A DNA stretch of 9,896 bases, from NCBI GenBank assembly GCA_964471755.1, contig CAYYJM010000238.1, forward strand, positions 1 to 9,896. The letters are read 5' to 3'. The position numbers and the translations under genes are program-made. This DNA comes from CAYYJM01 sp964471755 (lineage in GTDB: Bacteria; Planctomycetota; Planctomycetia; Gemmatales; Gemmataceae). Every line of letters begins with the position of its first letter. Within the stretch, counting starts at the first letter, position 1. This document shows positions 5,571-9,896 of the stretch, piece after piece. The notes below the pieces were generated by a model that saw nothing but the letters and a program-made list of their open reading frames with translations, made no database searches and had not been told where the DNA came from.

Positions 5571-8000
5571 TTACCGGTTCGGTTGCAGAAGTCGCGCCAC
5601 CTCGGCGGCGGCCGTCCGAACGGGCTCGTTCTGATCCCGGCTCAGGACCGAGAACGCGTGGAGGACCTCCGGCGTGCTGGCTCGCATCGCGCCCAGACCC
5701 CGGATGCAGGCAATCCGAACCGTGACGGCGGGGTCGATCAGTGCCCCGGTCAGCAGCGCCTGCACGGCGACAGGGGTACGATAAGGGTCGTACCGTGCCA
5801 GGCGGTTGGCGGCCTCCTCGCGAGACGAGGGCATCAGGTCATCCACCAGAACCGACCGCAGCTGCTCCACGGCGTGGCTCGACGAGTTCGCCGAGACGGG
5901 CTGGATAGCGGGTGGCATCGGCTGCCGGGTGAGCGGCGGCAGCGGGGTCCCCCGCATCGGCGGCTGTCCCATCGGAGCCGGGCCGGCGATATTACCGGGA
6001 ACCTGCGGCGGGCCGTAGGGACCGACGGCCGGGGCGATCGGCCCCTTGCCCGGACGGTAGCGGCCCTCGAGCATGGCCACCAGTTCCGGCGGCATGAGGT
6101 CCTTGCGGATGCGATCGGCCGGGATCGGCTGGCTGCCAGCGAAGGCGTTGCCCGGCCCGGCGACCGGAACCGGCTGGGCCACCGGCTCGCCGAAGGCGTT
6201 GGCCGGCGACACGAGCAGAGGCCGACCGTGGGGGCCAGCCACCATCACCGCCTGGTTCCCTTCACGGAGTTCCTTCGCTCGGGCGGCACGCACCGATTCC
6301 ATGCCGGTTGGCGGCGTGGGTCGGTGGAACGGGCTCCACCCGGCATCCTGGCCGTGCGACTTCTCTGGTGCGACGCGCTCCTTCTGAGCGAGCGTCGGCG
6401 GCCGGGTGGCGGGATGCTCCGGGACCAGAGCCGGCGTGGGAGCCGGGGTCGGGGCCGGACGAGGCGTCAGACGCGGAGCAGCCACCGTGGCGGTCGGCGT
6501 CGGCTTCGGGGTCGGCACCGGGGCCGGTGCCTTGACGACCGGAGTGGGGCTGATCGGCTTCTCCGGCAGGACGGGCGGCGGCCCGGTCTGGGCCTTGACC
6601 GTCGGACACGGGGCCGGCTGGCAAGGAACACAGGGAGCCGGCGAATTCACCTCCTTGGACAGTGCTGGCGTTGGTGTCAGACGCCCCGCCGTCGCCGGGA
6701 TCTGGCAGCTCTGGCAGGTCTGACACGGCTTGCAGGTCTGGCACGGCTGGTTCTGTTTGCAGGTCGGGCAAGTCGGACACGGGACCCCACTGACGCATTT
6801 CGTGGGCGTCGTCGGCGGAGTCGTCGAAGCCGTCGCGGGCGTGCTGGTCGATGCCGGCATCGGAGTGACGCCAGCGGGCAGCTTCAGGCCCGACGGCAGC
6901 GGCGGCGGCTCGACGGCCTTGCTGGCGACCGGGGCAGCGGGAGTCGGGGTCGGAGTCGGCTTCGGCTTCTCGGAACCGAACAGCCAGCCAAAGGCCGACT
7001 GGGACTTCGGTGCCGGGGTGGTCGGCGCGATCGGAACGACATCCGCCTTCTCCGTACGGGTCGGCGCGGTGGCAGCCAACTGAGCCGGCAGGTGATGGGG
7101 GATGCTCCGGTCCTTTTCCACCTTCGCCGGCGTGGCGCTGTACTGGGCCGGCTGCTTCAGCGGGTCGTTCGGATCCTTCTTCGCGACGGGCAGGCTCTCC
7201 GGCATGCGGGGTCGATCGAGATCCGTGGGCGTGGACGTCGGCACGGGCTTCGCCGGCTGATCGTTCGTGCGGATCTTCTCGATCCGGCCCCAGGACTGCC
7301 GCCAGTCGGCCGACTTCTCGGTGGTGGACGCGGTCCCCGTTCCCGGAGTCGGTGGGTTCATCCCTGGCGGCGGCGGGAGCAGGACGGACGTGACCGGAGC
7401 GGTTGCCGGCCGCGTGGCTGCGGGCGTGGCCGTGGGTGTGGCCGTGGCTGCGGTCGTGGGTTGCTGGACCGCCTGGCCGTAGGGGGAGGCAGGCTCCACG
7501 GGTTTGCGGGCCTGCACCATCGAGGGCGTGGGCCTGGGGAACGTCGTGGGCACGGCAGTCGGCATGGCCGTGCTGTTCGAGGCCAGTTGGCTCGGCGGCG
7601 CGGCCGGCGCGGGCGGCGGACTCACCTCCAGCACGACTGCGTCGGCCGGGGGGGCCGGCACCCCCGGCGGCGGAAACGAACTTCGGCCATAGCGGAACAC
7701 CTGGGTCGAAGTCGTCCGCGTGCCATCCGTCGTACCGACGGGGCGAAGCGCACCGACCTCCAGGATGGTCATCCGCTCCCCGGTATCGAGGGCTTCGACC
7801 TGATAGGCGCGATGCCCATCTGGCTCCGTCCAGTATTTCAAGATCTTGCAGACCTGGGTTGGTCGGCCCGGTTCCTGCACCGTGATGGTGTAGGTTCGCC
7901 CCGGGGAAGTAGTGGGCCCGGATGAGGCCGGCTGCCCCCAGGCAAGACCCACCAGGGCCAACACGAGAAGGGCCGATCCCCTCCTGAGCGACCGGATCAT
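5571..8000 (-). CDS. secreted Pro/Thr-rich protein with Cys-x-x-Cys ladder and C-terminal HEAT-like repeats
   Basis: An 809-residue protein of unknown function. It opens with a signal peptide: basic MIRSLRRG, hydrophobic ALLVLALVGLA, and a likely cut after AWG (residue 22). Residues 36-90 form a compact, probably beta-rich module of no family I recognise. Residues 105-400 and 465-560 are low-complexity Pro/Thr/Ala linker. Between them (402-465) sit 12 cysteines, mostly spaced Cys-x-x-Cys, with a duplicated [QK]PCQTC unit. Residues 585-705 are Pro/Gly-rich, and 708-809 are helical HEAT-like repeats (REEAANRLARYD, VTVRIACIRGLGAM, EPVRTAAAEVARLL). A strong AGGAG ribosome site lies 8 nt before the ATG. 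No catalytic motif is visible. The architecture suggests an envelope protein with a stalk-like linker and a binding domain, but that is inference. The coding call is supported by the signal peptide, the start context and the coherent HEAT end. Confidence 0.8.
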   Translation of the reverse strand: MIRSLRRGSALLVLALVGLAWGQPASSGPTTSPGRTYTITVQEPGRPTQVCKILKYWTEPDGHRAYQVEALDTGERMTILEVGALRPVGTTDGTRTTSTQVFRYGRSSFPPPGVPAPPADAVVLEVSPPPAPAAPPSQLASNSTAMPTAVPTTFPRPTPSMVQARKPVEPASPYGQAVQQPTTAATATPTATPAATRPATAPVTSVLLPPPPGMNPPTPGTGTASTTEKSADWRQSWGRIEKIRTNDQPAKPVPTSTPTDLDRPRMPESLPVAKKDPNDPLKQPAQYSATPAKVEKDRSIPHHLPAQLAATAPTRTEKADVVPIAPTTPAPKSQSAFGWLFGSEKPKPTPTPTPAAPVASKAVEPPPLPSGLKLPAGVTPMPASTSTPATASTTPPTTPTKCVSGVPCPTCPTCKQNQPCQTCKPCQTCQSCQIPATAGRLTPTPALSKEVNSPAPCVPCQPAPCPTVKAQTGPPPVLPEKPISPTPVVKAPAPVPTPKPTPTATVAAPRLTPRPAPTPAPTPALVPEHPATRPPTLAQKERVAPEKSHGQDAGWSPFHRPTPPTGMESVRAARAKELREGNQAVMVAGPHGRPLLVSPANAFGEPVAQPVPVAGPGNAFAGSQPIPADRIRKDLMPPELVAMLEGRYRPGKGPIAPAVGPYGPPQVPGNIAGPAPMGQPPMRGTPLPPLTRQPMPPAIQPVSANSSSHAVEQLRSVLVDDLMPSSREEAANRLARYDPYRTPVAVQALLTGALIDPAVTVRIACIRGLGAMRASTPEVLHAFSVLSRDQNEPVRTAAAEVARLLQPNR
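6714..6749 (-). repeat. 18-bp tandem duplication encoding [Q/K]PCQTC
   Basis: Two adjacent 18-bp units, GCAGGTCTGGCACGGCTG (6732-6749) and GCAGGTCTGACACGGCTT (6714-6731) as written on the plus strand, are identical at 16 of 18 positions. They encode QPCQTC and KPCQTC, residues 418-429 of the secreted protein. More diverged copies of the same idea flank them, suggesting the cysteine ladder grew by in-frame duplication. Confidence 0.75.
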
Positions 8001-8103
8001 GGGTGGAACTCCTTTTCCACACGCCCTCGAATCGACCGATCCACCGGGAGCGGTCCTGTGAATACTATCGGCCTGTCGGAGTGGAGGAGTCCATCCGCTT
8101 TTG

Positions 8104-8113
8104 GCGAATTCGC
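8104..8113. repeat. 10-bp perfect palindrome upstream of the secreted-protein gene
   Basis: GCGAATTCGC is a perfect palindrome about 105 bp upstream of the secreted-protein start codon, between the terminator of the preceding gene and that start. The half-site GGCGAA recurs at 8130-8135. It could be an operator, but a single short palindrome is weak evidence. The rest of the 8014-8133 spacer shows no convincing -35/-10 pair. Confidence 0.25.
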
Positions 8114-8133
8114 GGAGAGAATGGAATCTGGCG

Positions 8134-8177
8134 AAAAAAGCGAAGACGCCGAGAGGAGGGCCTCCCGGCGTCTTCGC
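8134..8177 (-). terminator. intrinsic (Rho-independent) terminator after the toroid protein gene
   Basis: On the minus strand, 13 nt after the TAA at 8191-8193, there is a perfect 12-bp stem (CGGCGTCTTCGC, 8166-8177 as written on the plus strand, with GCGAAGACGCCG, 8140-8151) enclosing a 14-nt loop. It is followed directly by six T residues (8139-8134). This is the classical stem plus U-tract arrangement, so the two neighbouring minus-strand genes are probably separate transcription units. Confidence 0.88.
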
Positions 8178-8190
8178 GTTGGAACCGCGG

Positions 8191-9876
8191 TTACTTCTTC
8201 GTCTCCTTGGTCACGCCAACGTCCTTGCGGTACAGGGGCAGATGGCGGTAGTAGACCTCCAGGATGAGCAGGGCGATGCCCGTGGAGAGAACACGGCTGC
8301 CACCATCGTGGCTGCTGCCCGTCGGCTTCCAGCTGCCGGCCTGGAGGGCCTTCTTGGGATTGGCCCCCAGATCCTGGCCCTTGACGAGCAGGTCTCGCAT
8401 GCCGTCGGTCCCCTTGCCGCTGGGACCGAGGTTCCAGAAGTTCCAGTCGTCGCCGCCCATGTGGTGCATGACCTGGGTGGCGTAGTAGGCGTAGTAGTAC
8501 TCCTGCATGGCGGCCGTCGGCGGCCGTCGGCGGATGTGGTCCACACCCTTGAGCAGAGCCTGGTTACGCGGGCTGACACCACGGTAGAGCTTGCAGAGCA
8601 TGCCGACGGCCGTCATGGTCGGGGTGGCACCGCCGCCCGGCGTGTAGCTGAAGCCGTAGGACTTGTCGTTGTACGAGTCGTCGAGGTAGCGATCGAACCG
8701 ACTCATCACGATGGACGGGATGACCAGGCCGCCCATTTCCATGCTCTTGAGCGCCATCACCTGCCAGCCAGTGACCGACAGATCGCCCGGCGTGTTGGGC
8801 GAGTACCGCCAGCCGCCGCCGTCGTGCTGGGCCGTGCAGATGTACCGCATGGCCGAGAGGGCGGACGCCTTGAGGCTCGGGTCGGAGGACATGCCGTAGG
8901 CTTCGCCCATGACGATGGAAGCAACGCCCTGAGCGTACATGCCGCCACCAAACATACCCTCGTTTTTCGGACTGCGGGAATTGCGCCGCTGCTCTCGCAT
9001 CAGGTAGTCGAGGCCGGCACGAACGGTCTTGCTGTAATCAACCTGATTGTCCTTGTTGTACTTGTGCGTCTGACCCGCAGCCAGGAACGGCAGCAGGGCG
9101 AAGGACGTGGCGGCGATCTTGTTCTCGCTGCCGTTATCCCGATCACCGCCCGTCCAGGCGAAGACGCGACCTGGCTTGCCGATCGGCTGTTCGCGGGTGG
9201 TCATGTTGTATTCGGCCATCGACCAGGAGCCGTCATTGGCCTGGTGCAGGGCCAGCCACTTCAAACCGAGAGCGACAGCTCGCTCGGAAGCGGAGTTGCC
9301 GCCTCCCTCCGTGACCATCTTCTGACGGGTAGCACCACTGCGGCCGCCGAAGCCGCCCGGCTGGTAAATGCCGCCCATGCCGCCCAGGGTGCCGAAGGTG
9401 CTACCGCCACCCATCGCATCCATGACCGGGGCCGCGCCGGTGCCCATGCCGGTTCCGGGAGGAGGCGGCAGAGTCGAGGCGGTCTGTTCCGGAGCGTTCA
9501 GGATGCCGACCGCTTCCTGGGGATTGACCATGCCAGGAACAGAGACTTCCTCGATCCGATCGACGTTGTAGTTGGTTTGAAGCGTCGATTCGATGCCGAG
9601 GTCGATATTGGTCAGGTCGAGAACCTTCTCGGGCAGAGCCTCCTCGACGATCGTCTCACCGACCTCGCCGGCCTGGCTGGCATCGACGGTATCGACGTTG
9701 ATGAACAGGACCAGGATGGCCAGGACGACGTGGGCGACGACGCTGACGATGCTCGCCATGATCGCCCAGAGGATGTTGACCTTCTCCCGCTGTAGCTTCG
9801 GGACGACGATCTTTTTCCGCTGGTCGTCGTTTTTCCGCGGTTCCTCGACCGGCGGGATGTTTGCAGGATTCGCCAT
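8191..9876 (-). CDS. membrane-anchored prenyltransferase/squalene-oxidase-repeat (alpha/alpha-toroid) protein
   Basis: A 561-residue protein. A charged cytoplasmic N-terminus (1-33) precedes one transmembrane helix (about 36-59, ILWAIMASIVSVVAHVVLAI), with no cleavage site seen, giving a type II anchored protein with its bulk outside the cytoplasm. Residues 60-135 are a linker region, 136-195 a Pro/Gly/Met-rich stretch, and 196-550 a toroid domain with repeats around LKWLALHQANDGSWS (205-219), TAQHDGGGWRYSPN (348-361) and YYYAYYATQVMHHMGGDDWN (460-479). I do not find the DxDD catalytic motif of squalene-hopene cyclases or the zinc ligands of protein prenyltransferases, so a binding or structural role is likelier than terpene cyclisation. 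This is inference. Similar proteins are common in planctomycetes but, to my knowledge, uncharacterised. The ATG has GAGGTG 7 nt upstream. An intrinsic terminator follows the stop. Its promoter lies outside the window. Confidence 0.85.
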   Translation of the reverse strand: MANPANIPPVEEPRKNDDQRKKIVVPKLQREKVNILWAIMASIVSVVAHVVLAILVLFINVDTVDASQAGEVGETIVEEALPEKVLDLTNIDLGIESTLQTNYNVDRIEEVSVPGMVNPQEAVGILNAPEQTASTLPPPPGTGMGTGAAPVMDAMGGGSTFGTLGGMGGIYQPGGFGGRSGATRQKMVTEGGGNSASERAVALGLKWLALHQANDGSWSMAEYNMTTREQPIGKPGRVFAWTGGDRDNGSENKIAATSFALLPFLAAGQTHKYNKDNQVDYSKTVRAGLDYLMREQRRNSRSPKNEGMFGGGMYAQGVASIVMGEAYGMSSDPSLKASALSAMRYICTAQHDGGGWRYSPNTPGDLSVTGWQVMALKSMEMGGLVIPSIVMSRFDRYLDDSYNDKSYGFSYTPGGGATPTMTAVGMLCKLYRGVSPRNQALLKGVDHIRRRPPTAAMQEYYYAYYATQVMHHMGGDDWNFWNLGPSGKGTDGMRDLLVKGQDLGANPKKALQAGSWKPTGSSHDGGSRVLSTGIALLILEVYYRHLPLYRKDVGVTKETKK

Positions 9877-9896
9877 CGTTTTGCACCTCGCGAAAC

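Noticed and set aside
6606..6797. The CxxC run considered as heme-binding (cytochrome c) or ferredoxin-type iron-sulfur sites.
   Set aside because: No CxxCH is present, and the ferredoxin pattern CxxCxxCxxxCP is not met; the spacing is irregular with Pro/Gln/Thr filler.
5463..7925. 820-codon plus-strand open frame opposite the secreted HEAT-repeat gene.
   Set aside because: Composition is Arg/Gly-rich with no recognisable domain. The minus-strand frame has a signal peptide, ribosome site, HEAT-like end and downstream hairpin, so the plus frame is an antisense shadow.
8062..8091. TAGTAT (minus strand, 8067-8062) as a -10 box for the secreted-protein gene.
   Set aside because: Only four of six matches, and no acceptable -35 hexamer at 16-20 bp upstream; too weak to annotate.
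8511..8530. Tandem 10-bp duplication (CGGCCGTCGG twice) inside the toroid gene, possibly a frameshifting insertion.
   Set aside because: The reading frame stays family-like on both sides (GVDHIRRRPP before and YYYAYYATQVM after), so there is no frameshift. It is likely chance repetition of GC-rich codons.
8101..9795. 564-codon plus-strand open frame opposite the toroid gene.
   Set aside because: It begins inside the terminator region and has no motif, whereas the minus frame has a transmembrane helix, toroid repeats, a ribosome site and an intrinsic terminator.

Overview
The window reads as ordinary chromosome from a planctomycete, most likely a Gemmataceae-type bacterium. The reasons are GC-rich DNA with strong third-position GC bias, secreted or membrane-anchored proteins with long Pro/Thr/Gly-rich linkers, a membrane-anchored prenyltransferase/squalene-oxidase-repeat protein of a kind common in that group, and an enoyl-ACP reductase of the plant/chlamydial subtype. 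The taxonomic call is inference from protein style, not a database match.

Layout. Positions 1-39 may hold the last 12 codons of a plus-strand gene that starts outside the window. On the minus strand, 3272-108 is a two-gene unit: a NYN-domain nuclease-like protein with an OST-HTH/LOTUS domain and a long charged, Pro-rich tail, then a protoporphyrinogen-oxidase-family gene (hemY type) starting 3 nt after the NYN stop. A 144-bp divergent region (3273-3416) with a shared AT-rich -10-like box separates this unit from a plus-strand flavin amine oxidase of the sarcosine/N-methyltryptophan oxidase family (3417-4571). That gene runs tail-to-tail into fabI (minus, 5439-4558), and the two coding regions overlap by 14 bp. 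A candidate fabI promoter and a strong hairpin fill 5440-5570. Next come two further minus-strand genes: a secreted Pro/Thr-rich protein with a Cys-x-x-Cys ladder and C-terminal HEAT-like helices (8000-5571), and a membrane-anchored alpha/alpha-toroid (prenyltransferase-repeat) protein (9876-8191). A textbook intrinsic terminator lies between these last two.

How the genes fit together. The recognisable functions are housekeeping: heme biosynthesis, fatty-acid elongation and amine oxidation. The two envelope-associated proteins are uncharacterised. I see no mobile element, CRISPR array, tRNA/rRNA, phage gene or defence cassette, and no convincing new multi-gene system. The items most worth following up are the cysteine-ladder secreted protein, the toroid protein that appears to lack cyclase catalytic motifs, the NYN-LOTUS protein coupled to hemY, and the plant-type FabI. 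No gap between genes exceeds 300 bases.
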